The translations under genes and the position numbers were made by a program. From Echria macrotheca (lineage: Eukaryota > Ascomycota > Sordariomycetes > Sordariales > Schizotheciaceae), in NCBI GenBank assembly GCA_030411725.1, contig MU839834.1, positions 744,001-808,000 of the forward strand: a DNA stretch of 64,000 nucleotides. Reading direction: 5' to 3'. The stretch's first letter is position 1; each line of letters starts with the position of its first letter. This document shows, piece after piece, positions 54,157-64,000 of this stretch. Under the pieces are notes generated by a model. The model saw only the letters and a program-made list of their open reading frames with translations, ran no database searches and was not told where the DNA came from.

Positions 54157-55649
54157 CTATATCTTCTTCTTCCCGTTGGCCGTGCCGTTGGCCGCTGCCA
54201 GAGCGGCCTTGTTGGCGGCCTGCTTCTCATAAGGGATCGTGAGGCAGTTGATGCCGAGGAAATTGCAGATGCTCGTCGTCACCAGAATCGCCCAGCGGAA
54301 GTAGGCGACGGCCGCAAAAACGAGATAACCCCAAAGATACAAGTGCTCCGCCTTCGCACTCACCGCTTGGAAGCCAAACAGCGGAAGGTTACCCAGGACG
54401 GCACCACCAACAAGCGGCCACAACATGACGGTCCAGTATGGGAACGGCTGGCGCGTCAGATGGGCCAGGATCATCTTGGTCGTCATCCTGCCAAAGACAA
54501 AGCTCATGGTAATGCAAAACAGAACCAAGTGGTTCTCTGACCGCAGCGTCGAATACGGGCTGTACAGCCATGCGCCAATGCTGAAGGTATAAACCGCCAT
54601 CGGAGTCCACTCGAGGAAGACCGGTGCAATCGGCAGATTCCTGGCACGCCGCGCCCGGACGACGTTCCTGATGCAAAAGGGAATGTGCGCAAGAAGGAGC
54701 GAGGAAACGACGAGCGAGATCCAAATGTCGCGGAAGCTGAGATCGCCCAGCACGTCTGCCGTCAAGCCCAGGCTGCTAAACAGCTTAATCTTGTCGCCGA
54801 GAATGTCGACCAAGCGCTCCGTCCAGATCCCCGGCCCGTAATATCCACTGATGGCCATCATGCCGGCCGCAATCAGGATTCCTTCAGTCGGCCCGTTGAT
54901 GTATCCGAGATAGAGCGTGTGGGAGTGGTATGTCTCCCAGGTCGAGAAGAACATGGGGAGACAGGGCACCAGCGCCGTGAACACACCCGACTTAGAGGTG
55001 CCTAGACCCATGGCCGCCGCTTCCAAGAGACTGGCAAGCGTGCAGTTCAGGCTGTCGATTCCGTGGTCGAAGAGCTCGCCGAGTCCGCTCGAGGTGCCCG
55101 TCCGCCGCGCTTGCTTCCCGTCCACGTTGTCCATCGTCTGGTACATGAAAAGGCCCAAGGCGAAGCTGTAGTATAACCATGATGGTCCCTAGCGGCGGTA
55201 CCGGGATAGCCGTCAGCTCTGGTGTAACTCCTTCACATTTGGACAGCCACTTACCGGTCCGACCAGATCCGGCATGAATATTACTAGCAGGGCGACGTTG
55301 ATGAGGATACAGAAGAACCCCAAGAGGGTCACCATGTTTGGCGCAAGCCATAATGGCAGGAGCTCAACGAAAGCATTCCACTACAGCCACTCAGTTAATA
55401 ACTGAATTCCGATGCTTGGATGTCTTGAATGAATGCGGGCGGCGTACGTATGGTCTGAGAATGTAATTCGAGATGGGTGATTTGTCCACGGCCGAATATT
55501 TGTAGGATTTCAAGTGAATGAGAGCATCGTCCGAGACGCACTCGGCGAGCGCCTGTTCTGCATCGAGAAATCCTCAGTTAGCTCTTGACCGCGACACTAG
55601 AAAAAAAGGTGGGGGTGGGGCCTAGCCGCCTACTGCTGTTAGGAGCCAT
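54157..55649 (-). CDS. EPT1: CDP-alcohol phosphotransferase (ethanolamine/choline phosphotransferase, EPT1/CPT1-like)
   Basis: Final step of the Kennedy pathway: transfer of phosphocholine or phosphoethanolamine to diacylglycerol in the ER or Golgi membrane. Four exons, 55649-55634 (16 nt), 55557-55448, 55380-55255 and 55188-54157, give 427 aa; introns are 76, 67 and 66 nt with canonical ends. The start MAPNSK is defined only by the 16-nt first exon, whose phase matches. Next come LIHLKSYKYSAVDKSPISNY, ILRPYWNAFVELLPLWLAPN and LVGPGPSWLYYSFALGLF. The catalytic CDP-alcohol motif is DNVDGKQARRTGTSSGLGEL followed by FDHGIDS. About eight to ten hydrophobic helices follow. Substrate preference (choline or ethanolamine) cannot be told from this sequence. 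Confidence 0.93.
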
Positions 55650-56461
55650 TCTGCCGGGTTCCCAAATACTGGGAGGGATATTCAAACGTCAAGAATGGAT
55701 GGCCGTAATCAGATTGTTATTTGCACGTGGCCATGTTGCGAGTTGAGAAAGTTTAGGAGGCTAGGCTGGTGTAGCGGTGTCGGCCTTGAATCGAGTTGCC
55801 GGTGTCTTGGAGCTAGGTTGCCGCTCCGCGAGTGTTGTGCGCCAACCTCTCCACAGCCTTCCTTCGGATGCTGCAGCTGCCCATTTTGCCAGTTGTTGAG
55901 GTGGGACTCGGATGCTCCCAGCGAATCAGAAGCTGCAGAAGACACCCCATGGTCCACCATTACCCGCCCCACTCATCCAACAAAGTTGAGCATCTTCACT
56001 GACACGTGAAAGTGGATTGCGACTCGATGTGATTTCTCCAGATGAAGATTCAACATCCGACATTGGAACCCTGAGCTCTGCTTCAATGCCAAACCAGGAG
56101 GCGGGATGCGCTTTCGACGAAGTCACCCGTTCAATCGGCGATATCCACCTATGGCGAGCGGGAGGTGCACCGTCGAGTCGAGGGGTCCGACAACGTTGCC
56201 AAGTTTCCTCCCTCGAGAACTCCGCCCACATCCACCGCTCATCAGATCATTAAGCATTGAAGAATACCGGCAAACTCCTTGTTAGACATTAATATAATTA
56301 TCGATTGGCGACCATCACAGTCCTGATCCCGGATGGCTCTTTTTCAGGGCTCCCAAGCCCGGCCCGCAATGCAAATCCCCAGCATCGTCAAACTGATACT
56401 CAAATCCCAGCGTTCCCGAAATTAGAAGCCAAGCACCCACACGTCTTGCCACCATGACTGT
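55650..56461. promoter_or_regulatory. Promoter of EPT1-like gene and 3' UTR of the GPI protein
   Basis: About 810 bp between two minus-strand genes. Short open frames are unremarkable. Confidence 0.5.
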
Positions 56462-57144
56462 TTACAGAATCATGGCACACCCGGCAAACAGACCGGCCAC
56501 GACCACACCGAGTCCATAAGCACTTCCGAACTGCAGCGCCGGTGCGGCACTTCCGGCCGGCTTGGAGGTGCTGGTCTGACCCGCCAGGCCGGTGAAGATC
56601 TGGGGTCCAGTGGCCGAGGCATCGGTGGCCGTCGGAGCCGCGGTCGAGCTGCTCGTCGTGTTGACCCTCTTAGGGCTCTGCGCACCGCACGGGTGGTCTT
56701 GTCGGCACGAGCTGGAGCATTCGTTGTTCATACCGCAGCCGGCGACACAGTTGTCACCCCACTTCTGGCAGATGTAAAATGGCATCGTCAAGGAGTACTC
56801 AGACATGTTGGGTTGGAGCCCGTCGCTGCAAACACAACCATAGGTGAGGGTTTCCTAACAATGTCAGAGGACAATCGTTAAAACAGGACCGTAGCAACGT
56901 ACCGGATCACAGCTGTTGCTCAGCACCGGCCCTGGAGCGCTCTGCTGGCAGATGATGGGGCAGTTGCTCAGCTCGTCATTGCACCACGCCTCTTATTGTC
57001 CGGTCAGCACTTGTCCGTCTCTCCAGAACCGGCGGGAAACGTACTTCTCGTAAGGATGGGGACGCTGTCGGGGTCGATCACATAGTCGGCGGAAACAGCA
57101 ACGGCGCCGGCCAGCGCCAGGAGGGTTGTTCGGAAGGAAACCAT
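56462..57144 (-). CDS. Small cysteine-rich GPI-anchored cell-surface protein (DUF7707-type)
   Basis: Exons 57144-57045, 56991-56903 and 56854-56462 give 193 aa; introns are 53 and 48 nt with canonical ends and matching phases. The signal peptide is MVSFRTTLLALAGAVAVSA. The mature region has evenly spaced cysteines: AWCNDELSNCPIICQ, LSNSCDPETLTYGCVC, MPFYICQKWGDNCVAGC, MNNECSSSCRQDHPCG. This is the pattern of the fungal DUF7707 family. A Ser/Thr-rich stalk and a hydrophobic C-terminus (GLGVVVAGLFAGCAMIL) indicate GPI attachment. The function of the family is unknown, probably plasma membrane or cell wall. The DUF assignment is by recollection of the cysteine pattern. Confidence 0.82.
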
Positions 57145-59790
57145 TTTGTTCGATGTTTGGACAAACTTTCGGTCGAGTGGGAGGTTCGAGCTCACTGTAT
57201 GATATATGAGCAAACATTCCACCAGAGGCAAACGCAAACAGCAGACGAGTCCACGCCGGGTTGGCCCGGACACGGCAACGCATTCCACTTGGTGTCTGTG
57301 GGTGGCTCACCTGCGGATCTCAACACGAGGTGGGTCGGTTACGAGTTCAGGAAAGACACTGGGCCGGTGTCTCGGTATTAAAGATATAGAAAACGCAAAC
57401 GAGAGGCGCGAAGAAAAGGTGCTCAGAACGAGTGAAGCACACAAGGTCCAAGGAGAAGCTGAAGGCAACAACAGTCAGCTCTGAGGAGAAAGGGTCGAGC
57501 AGAACCGACGAGAGAGGAAATTTGGACGACCCAAGACGGCATGGAGCAAACGAGTCTAGCGCAGAGGCGTCCCCGGTTTTGCACCATGGCTGTTCCCGAG
57601 GCCAGAGCAGAGAAACCCACATTTGGACGCCAATAATCCGTAAGAAGCGCCCTGATAGGCCTGAGTGAAGCTATCCCTGTCCGCCACGACAGCTACCAGA
57701 CAGGGATCACTAGCGCTCTGTTCCCCACAGAGCACTCGCTTCTCATTCATTGCCAATCACAGCGCTCCCCTTTTGGGTGTGGACCAGAGGCATTTCATCT
57801 GTTTGTTCCGCGTCGCCATGAGGCGAGGAAAAAGCTGTTGTCGGCATTGCATTGCCCGTTGAAAGCTGCCGAGATAAGGTGCTGTTGCGCTGGGTATGGG
57901 CTCCGCGGGGCCGTCGTCGAGCTGGCAGGCCATGTCAAAGTGTGATGGATGAAAGTTGTGGACGCGTCAACATGCTCCCTTCCTTGGGGGCGGACGAGCT
58001 GCAGTGAGCCCGGTGCACCGTGGCGGATTCCGTGTCTGGCGGAGGCGGTGCCGGTTTGCTCCAACAGCAAGGTCAGCAAACGAGTCCTTTTGCTGCGTCT
58101 TCGGCACTTTTATGAGTTGTCACTGCGCGGTCAGCATCCAACTGTCCCATTGCACGGCAGCCTGGTTACTACAGGATCAATGGGACCGCGCGTTGGCTGT
58201 GACCGAACGGCTGCAGTTGAACAGACCTTTGGTCGTCTGTCACCGGTCCGTGACGCCCGAACCCCCGCAGAGAGCTGACGGCGAACTGAAGAGCGCGGCG
58301 GGTGCCATTGGCACAATTCATAACTCGTATTCATGAGGGGTCCTGCAGAGTTCGGCAGGCTGGCCGATTCGGTAGTGCCGATGCCAACCAACGGATACCA
58401 ACGGACACAAGACGATGGTATAAGTCTTTCGAGAATAACATATTGACTGAGCTCTTGGACAACTCTACGGGCTACACGCGACGGATGCTCGGTAGAGCCC
58501 CGCAAAGTCGGGTGCTCTGGTAACGAAGCACGGCTGGAGGTTCAATGCCGCTGGTCGGAACCCGTCGACCGGGATGTCTCTGGAAACGAAACAAATGCAG
58601 CCTCCAAGATCGGTGGCTCGGTGGCTTTTTTTTTTGTTTGTGAATTGCTCCAGGTCTCAGTTGTCTTGCATATGCGGTCTTGGTCGCGACCCCGCCAGTC
58701 CGTGGCCCAGTGCTTTATCAGTTATCGAGAGAAACGGCGCTCGCCGCTATTCCGGGTGGAAGTCCGGGGTCGCCAAGGCAATCGGCATTGGCCCATTGGG
58801 ACTCTCGACGTCAACTGCCGGGAAGGCCCCGAAGATTCATGACCGCAGAACGAGGAGAGAAAGATGAAGTGAAGTCAAATACGGATTGCGGCTCAGCAAC
58901 AGATTCGGCAGAGACAGATTTCCCGGAAAATAGCAGGACGAAGACAGGAGGAGCCAGAGCCAACAACCAATCAGCGGAGCGCCGCGGGGTTGGTAGGAGC
59001 CGGTTTAGGAAGATGTGCGACTGCGATCTCGACCATTCACCGAGGTCGGTGTTCTGTGCTTCGAGATCAACAAGTTTGTCCTACACCGCCGAGTCCGCCG
59101 GAACAGTGCCGGATACAATCAATACCTATCCGTAACTCTGCGCGAAGCAGTCCTGCGGGTGAACGGAATCTAAGGCAATAGCTCAACCACACTGGAGATA
59201 CAGGCAAATTTCTAGACAACAACAAAGAGGGACAATGTGTTTCCATGATTGCCCCAGAAACGTTTCAAGGTTGGAAAGTGTCCGACAAGAGCCGGCACTT
59301 GGGTTCCGCTGTCGCATGTGGATCCCCTTTTGGGTGGTCCGGTGGCCTGTGCGCCTCCACCATTTCATTGCTGGTGTGATGTGGGGCCGCCCGCTCGCAA
59401 TTGGAATGACGACGATTTCGAGGTTGGCGGTTGCGTACCACGACACAGCGATTGGCATCTGTTCTACCTTTTTGTTGGACCGAGTGTTTTGATTGCCCGT
59501 CATACATCCAACAACGCATTCTCTCGGTTCCACTTTTTGGATAGAACCGAGTCTCGTGCTTCTCAACATCAACTCGGCTTCTGAAAACAAAGACGCCGCC
59601 TTTCATTTGCGCTGACAAACGATAACTTGCAATCCGGCAGGTCGAATTCGATTGTCCGAAACACCGAGGAACCAATTCGCCAAACAAAACACACAGCCCT
59701 CGAAATCGCCCGCAAAGAGGGAAACACATACGAATCTACGTGGATCGATAAATAGAGGCTTCCTTGGTGAGATGCCTCGGATGGGCCTGA
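57145..59790. other. About 2.6 kb intergenic region with no supported gene
   Basis: Shared upstream region of the GPI-protein gene (minus) and the Ypt35-type gene (plus). A CCAATCAGCG motif (CCAAT box-like) occurs near 58966-58975. Open frames of 60-150 codons on both strands have no recognisable domains. No tRNA or repeat array was found. Confidence 0.5.
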
Positions 59791-60821
59791 ATGGCGTCGG
59801 ACATTCAAGATGACGGACTTGAGCGGCACCAGCCCGCGGCGACCACCCCGTTCGGAGACGAACCCATAGAACGAAAACCGGCCGCTAGAAACGGCGAAGT
59901 GAAGACTGCCCGCCCACCCTCGTTAGAACTGGCGCCACGCGATGTCAACGATCACGACCACGACGAAAACGCACCCCTAAGCTTAATCTCGCCACATCCA
60001 GTACGCACACCACTCTTCGCAGACAGCGACCCAGAAGACCCCGACGATGACGAAATCACCGAAAGCGGCTCGGAACAGTTGACCTCCCCATCAGTCACTT
60101 CCCCGCCGTACTGGTCGGCGCACCCCGCCGCGGTGGCTGCCAAGGCGGCGGGGAGGAATCCAGGAGGGACGCTAGCGGGGAACGGATTACTGGCACCAAC
60201 GGACCGAGGTGGATATCACAGACGTCTGGCGTCGAATATGTCGGCCGAGAGCGTCGCGGCGCCGGGCGCCATCACGCTGCAGGATAATGAGTGCGAAGAT
60301 GGCGACGGGAGTAACGGGGGGAATGACTACGGAGGACGAGACCGGAACCGGGCGTGTTGGGCACGGAGTGTGCAGGTGCGCGACTATGTGGTTGTGAATG
60401 GCAGTACTACAAATATCGGCGCGTTTGTGGTTTGGAATATACGGGTTGAGACGTTGAATGTTTGTCTCGCTGTCTGATTGTCTTGGGAGGGATAGGGCTG
60501 ACTATCCGTGGCAGGGCTCGCACATGAATATACGGAAGCGCTACTCGGAGTTTGATGACCTCCGTCGCCGGCTCGTCCAGACGTTTCCGGGCTTCGACGC
60601 CGCTGTGCCGGAACTCCCGCCGAAGAACTTCATTGCCAAGTTCCGGCCGCGGTTTTTGGAGAAGAGGCGGGCGGGTTTGCAGTACTTTCTCAAGTGAGTT
60701 TTTTCTATTTCGGCTTCTCTTCTCCATGGAATGAGGGAACGTTAACAGCATGTATAGCTGTATATTGTTGAACCCGGAATTCTCCGGGTCGCCGGTGCTC
60801 AAGGAGTTTCTGTTTTCATAG
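59791..60821 (+). CDS. YPT35: Ypt35-type PX-domain endosomal/vacuolar adaptor
   Basis: Exons 59791-60459, 60515-60693 and 60758-60821 give 303 aa. The first donor is the non-consensus GTTTGT. An acidic, disordered N-terminus (SDPEDPDDDEITESGSEQL) precedes the PX domain. The domain starts VQVRDYVVVNG and continues VVWNIRVETLNGSHMNIR over the splice. It carries RKRYSEFDDLRRRL and LPPKNFIAKFRPRFLEKRR, then ends LLNPEFSGSPVLKEFLFS, the expected C-terminus of Ypt35-like proteins. The RYSEF segment provides the phosphoinositide-contact arginine. In yeast Ypt35 recruits Vps13 to endosomes and vacuole contacts. For intron 2 I chose the acceptor at 60757; an in-frame acceptor nine bases earlier would add three residues. 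Confidence 0.85.
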
Positions 60822-62289
60822 CTACATACGTACGCGGTTGCATATAAAACAGAGGAAGGAATGTGTTATGAGTGGTTGTCCGGGTAAGAGTTGTTGATTA
60901 TGAAGTGGGTATGAAGCGTGTACGAAAATGACATTGGGTATGAAGTCGTCGGAGATCGTACGTAGTAATGATAATTTTGCCAACTACCTTCTTTAGTTGT
61001 TCGTCCTATGTGTCCTTTGTGATTCGGCAGTCGAGAGGGTATGCGATGGGGGCATCTCGGGATATTTACCCGAGAAAGCAAGGCTGGCCTGGACCATCAG
61101 GCTCGCCTTTTGCGAGGCAGATCCGAGCCACACCACGACCTTGGGAAAGAACCTTATCATAGATCTAGACAAAGGAGGTTACCGCATTGCCGTATAAAGT
61201 AAGCTTAGGTCCTCCCCCTCCAGCCTACAACTCAACGCCACTTACCTCATCTACCTCGAGGGAGTGTTAGAGATGAGTTGCGAATCGAGGGACGTGTCAA
61301 TGGGCTCGCGCCCGTGAGAAAATGGAATGACTCTCCTCCCGCGCGGGACCAATTCCTCGGAAAACACGTAAGGTCCCGATTTTGAGTAAGGTAGGTGGGT
61401 GGGTTTACTTCGAACCAAACGTCCGATATATCCAGGTTTTGCCTCTGAAAAAAAACCGGGGATACGAGCGTTCTATCTCCAAGGCGGCAAGGCCGGCCCT
61501 TATAAGCGACGTGCCGAGACACCTCGGAAGGTATATATCTTGGAAATTCCAATACATACAAACCGGGACCGGTTACGGAGTTGTGTTTGTTCAGAGAGTA
61601 GTGTAAAATCGGGCCGGGTCCGAAAAGCGGAGGAGTTACCGTAGTGGAGTACACGGTTCCCGGGTCTTATCACCGATCGGCAACACGGGAAAAGTGGGGG
61701 GTGGGTTGTGGTTCTTGTGGCGAAAAAGTCGGACTTGGTATCGGTGATGTATGTACGTAGGGCTTATAGCCGAAAAAACTTGGCACGGCTTGGTTGCTTC
61801 CCAAATCTGGGCTCCTCGTACTGATGAAGGGGTTGGTTAATTGGCCTCGCTCGGTATTTTCTAAAGTAAAATCGTCGCTTTTTTTTTATTTGAGATGCTG
61901 GCATGCTGCAATGTTGGAAAGTGCGAGATCGGACTTGGAGACTGGGAACAGAACTTGGCTTACACATCACGCTGATGGATCGTCTGGGAAGTTCTCATTG
62001 TTGATCATTCTTTCTGGTCCGGCCTAGGACGGAAGCACGGGGGGCGTGGAGACACGGAGGCACGGAGGTAAGAGATGGGTCGGGCCTAGATGGGCATAAC
62101 CTCCCTTAACACAGATGTCGACTTGGCACGATAGACTTTGGAAAGATTCAGATATAAAAAGACGTTGCCCTTTCATGATCGGAGAGGTTTTGATTTCTTT
62201 CATCATAGAACTATTCTACCCATCCTATGCGGTTTACACAGAGAGTACTTGCAATATTCAAGATACCCACCTTTCACCCAAACCACACA
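60822..62289. other. About 1.5 kb intergenic region of unusual composition
   Basis: Between the Ypt35-type gene and the SDR gene. The stretch 61380-61780 mixes short A/T runs with GC-rich segments and has an open frame on each strand (minus 61247-61654, plus 61399-61644), neither with a recognisable domain. A decayed mobile element is possible, but no terminal repeats or target duplications were identified. Confidence 0.4.
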
Positions 62290-63189
62290 ATGACAGACAC
62301 CGAATACATCCCGGTCTGGTTCATCACCGCCGCCTCCTCGGGCTTCGGCCGCGCCATCGCCCTCGAAGCCCTCCGGCGCGGACACAAGGTGATAGCCTCA
62401 GCGCGGAGCACGTCCCGGCTGACCGACGTCAAAGCCGCCGGCGCCGCCGTCATGGAACTCGACGTGACGGCCGACGACGCCACGCTCTCGTCCAAGTTCT
62501 CCGCGGCGCAGGCTATCTACGGCCGGCTCACGCACGTCGTCAACCCGGCCGGCTACATCCTCGAGGGCGCCATCGAGGAGGCAACCGCGCAGGAGGTGTT
62601 CGAGCAGTTCAACACCAACGTCCTCGGCACATTCAACATCGCGCGCGCGGCGGCGCCGTTCCTCCGCGAGGCTGCTGCGTCCCAGCCAAAGGACCACAAG
62701 CCGGTGCTGGCCAACTTCGGCAGCCTGGGCAGCTGGCGGTCCGGCCCGGCGTCGGCGCACTACTGCAGCACCAAGTTCGCCGTGAGCGGCATGACCGAGG
62801 GACTGCGCGACGAGCTGGCGCCGTTCGGCGTCGACGTGACCGTCATCGAGCCGGGCTACACGCGCACGGGCTTTCTCGTCCGGGACGGCGACGGGCCGGA
62901 ACACCGGATCCAGACGGCGCGGACGCTTGCTGTCTATGACGGGACCGGGGTCGCGGCGACGAGGGACGCGATGGTGGCCTATAATGGCCAGCAGCCCGGG
63001 AACGTCGAGAAATGCGCCAGGGTCATCGTCGATGTGCTCACCAAGGAGGGGGTTGCCAGCGGCAGGGAGATTCCCATGCGGCTACCGCTCGGCACAGACA
63101 CGCTGGATGTGGTCCGCGGGAAGTGCGACGAGACGCTCAAGCTCTTGAAGGACTGGGAGGAGGTTGCGAGCTCTGTAATGTATGATTAA
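62290..63189 (+). CDS. Short-chain dehydrogenase/reductase (classical SDR)
   Basis: Intronless 299-aa NAD(P)-dependent oxidoreductase. The Rossmann nucleotide-binding motif is WFITAASSGFGRAIALEALR, where the usual TGxxxGxG has Ala in place of the first Gly. The expected NNAG strand reads VVNPAGYILEGAIEE. The active site is FGSLGSWRSGPASAHYCSTK, giving Ser, Tyr and Lys in the usual spacing (YCSTK). IEPGYTRTGFL follows and the C-terminus is loosely conserved. The ARSTSR segment after the second strand suggests NADP(H) preference. Substrate unknown. An in-frame ATG 21 codons upstream (62227) exists; I chose 62290 because MTDTEYIPVWFITAA fits family starts. The local GC content is higher than the flanks. 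Confidence 0.9.
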   Translation: MTDTEYIPVWFITAASSGFGRAIALEALRRGHKVIASARSTSRLTDVKAAGAAVMELDVTADDATLSSKFSAAQAIYGRLTHVVNPAGYILEGAIEEATAQEVFEQFNTNVLGTFNIARAAAPFLREAAASQPKDHKPVLANFGSLGSWRSGPASAHYCSTKFAVSGMTEGLRDELAPFGVDVTVIEPGYTRTGFLVRDGDGPEHRIQTARTLAVYDGTGVAATRDAMVAYNGQQPGNVEKCARVIVDVLTKEGVASGREIPMRLPLGTDTLDVVRGKCDETLKLLKDWEEVASSVMYD

Positions 63190-63491
63190 AGCAGACTCCA
63201 GGGGGGAGTGGCTCAGCTCAGGCAGATTGTATCGTTAGCGATAGGCAATAGATTTCCATACAGCTTCAGCTCCTACTAGCTCCGCCTGCTGAAATCCTTC
63301 CTCATGCATGGTTCCAGGCATTGGCCGCGAGCCACCGTCTCTGCCGCACCTTCGCGCGCAGCAGCAGCTGAGCACGGCATTTGATAAGAACCTGGATGGG
63401 TCGCAATCTTCTATAGTGTGTTGGGAATGCCAAGATTTTGATCATGGCTCAAAACGGGTTGCCTCTTGCTGTGTTGCCTTGATTTCAAAAG
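63190..63491. other. Intergenic region, SDR 3' / IQ-protein 5' part
   Basis: About 300 bp. It contains the SDR 3' UTR and probably an upstream exon or 5' UTR of the IQ-motif gene, which I could not resolve. Confidence 0.4.
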
Positions 63492-64000
63492 GACGGCCGA
63501 CCCCCCACCAGAAATCCCCTCGCGCGATACCCCGCCATCTGCCCGGATTCCGTTATCGATATCCACGCCAATGCCGCCGTCGCCGACTCTTGGGCCAAGC
63601 ACCGGCCCTCCGGGCGCGAGCTCCGATAATCTCGGCGCGATCCCCACTCGACTGAAGTCGCCCGACACCGCCTCGGTCCGGTCTGGCCAGAGCCAGAGCC
63701 ACCGCGACTACTTCGACTCGCTGGTCCCACCTTCGCGCGACGAGTTTGAACACATCGCCGAGATCCAGGCCGAGCGCGAAGCCCAGATCAAGCGTCGCTC
63801 GCGCGAGCTGCAGCGCCAGAGCGTCGGTTCGACCCCAGAAGTTGAGGATGGCGCCAGCGAGCCCCCGAAAAGCCCGGGTCGTAGAGTCCTTGCTCGTCTT
63901 GGCTTCCATGGCCACGGCCGCAAGCCAAGCGCCGACGAGCGGGCCGAGGCGAAAGCTGCGACTGTCATCCAGCGCACCTATCGCGGATACCGTGTGCGGC
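63492..64000 (+). CDS. IQ (calmodulin-binding) motif protein, 3' partial
   Basis: The frame is coding-like from about 63492 (after a CAAAAG acceptor-like site) to the window edge. It reads TADPPPEIPSRDTPPSARIP, then from the first in-frame ATG (63571) MPPSPTLGPSTGPPGASS. It continues RDYFDSLVPPSRDEFEHIAE, IQAEREAQIKRRSRELQRQ, RRVLARLGFHGHGRKPSADE and RAEAKAATVIQRTYRGYRVR. The last segment is an IQ motif (IQxxxRGxxxR type), which usually binds calmodulin. Fungal proteins with this layout are largely uncharacterised. The remainder lies beyond the window, and a further 5' exon is likely. Confidence 0.75.

Noticed and set aside
31303..63189. A biosynthetic or defence gene cluster
   Set aside because: Neighbouring genes belong to unrelated housekeeping families; no polyketide or peptide synthase, terpene cyclase, NLR, cluster regulator or transporter grouping is present.

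Overview
The window is a gene-dense piece of a filamentous ascomycete chromosome, most likely a sordariomycete and plausibly Sordariales/Chaetomiaceae. The reasons are short GT-AG introns (mostly 48-105 nt) with CTAAC/CTGAC-like branch sites, GC-rich coding exons, long disordered tails, and gene families typical of this group (Sch9, NAR1, kexin, Snx4/Atg24, Atg22, an EPR-1-like BAH-PHD protein, DUF3602, a DUF7707-type GPI protein). The taxonomic call is inference, because no rDNA or other marker gene is present. I see no rRNA, no convincing tRNA, no CRISPR, no intact transposon and no AT-rich RIP block.

Layout. 1-297 (+) is the last exon of ATP synthase subunit h. 1323-5505 (-) is an Sch9-type AGC kinase with a long first intron. 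5.5-8.5 kb is unexplained. 8470-8884 (-) is a small two-exon gene, and 9480-10452 (+) a SUZ/SUZ-C RNA-binding protein, convergent with NAR1 (10479-12245, -). 12972-15245 (-) is an unrecognised disordered protein, 15625-15927 (-) a tiny two-exon SDHAF1-type LYR protein, and 16406-17452 (+) an FAH-family hydrolase. 18734-21043 (+) is an RBR E3 ligase, 21911-22577 (+) DUF3602, 24672-26866 (+) Atg22 with a 6-nt microexon, and 27892-29465 (+) a BAH-PHD protein. 31303-33090 (-) is a GH76 enzyme, 34656-35532 (-) adenylate kinase 2, 36967-38736 (+) LETM1/Mdm38 and 39453-40984 (+) Snx4. 42349-44987 (-) is kexin and 46620-51579 (+) a large PhoD-like phosphatase. 52532-53659 (-) is a glutaminyl cyclase-like M28 protein, 54157-55649 (-) a five-exon-segment... 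CDP-alcohol phosphotransferase built from four exons, and 56462-57144 (-) a GPI-anchored cysteine-rich protein. 59791-60821 (+) is an Ypt35-type PX protein, 62290-63189 (+) an SDR, and the window ends inside an IQ-motif protein.

There is no operon or biosynthetic cluster. Most genes are housekeeping. Two loose themes are mitochondrial function (ATP14, SDHAF1, LETM1, ADK2, with NAR1 making cytosolic Fe-S proteins) and endosome/vacuole/TGN traffic (Snx4, Ypt35, Atg22, kexin). I read this as ordinary synteny rather than a functional cluster.

The most unusual points are: an in-frame acidic extension beyond the Snx4 stop codon, interrupted only by amber codons; a PHD finger split by about 180 residues in the BAH-PHD protein; the Atg22 microexon; the SDHAF1 gene hidden in two short exons; and the 1.3-kb first intron inferred for Sch9. 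No previously undescribed multi-gene system was evident.
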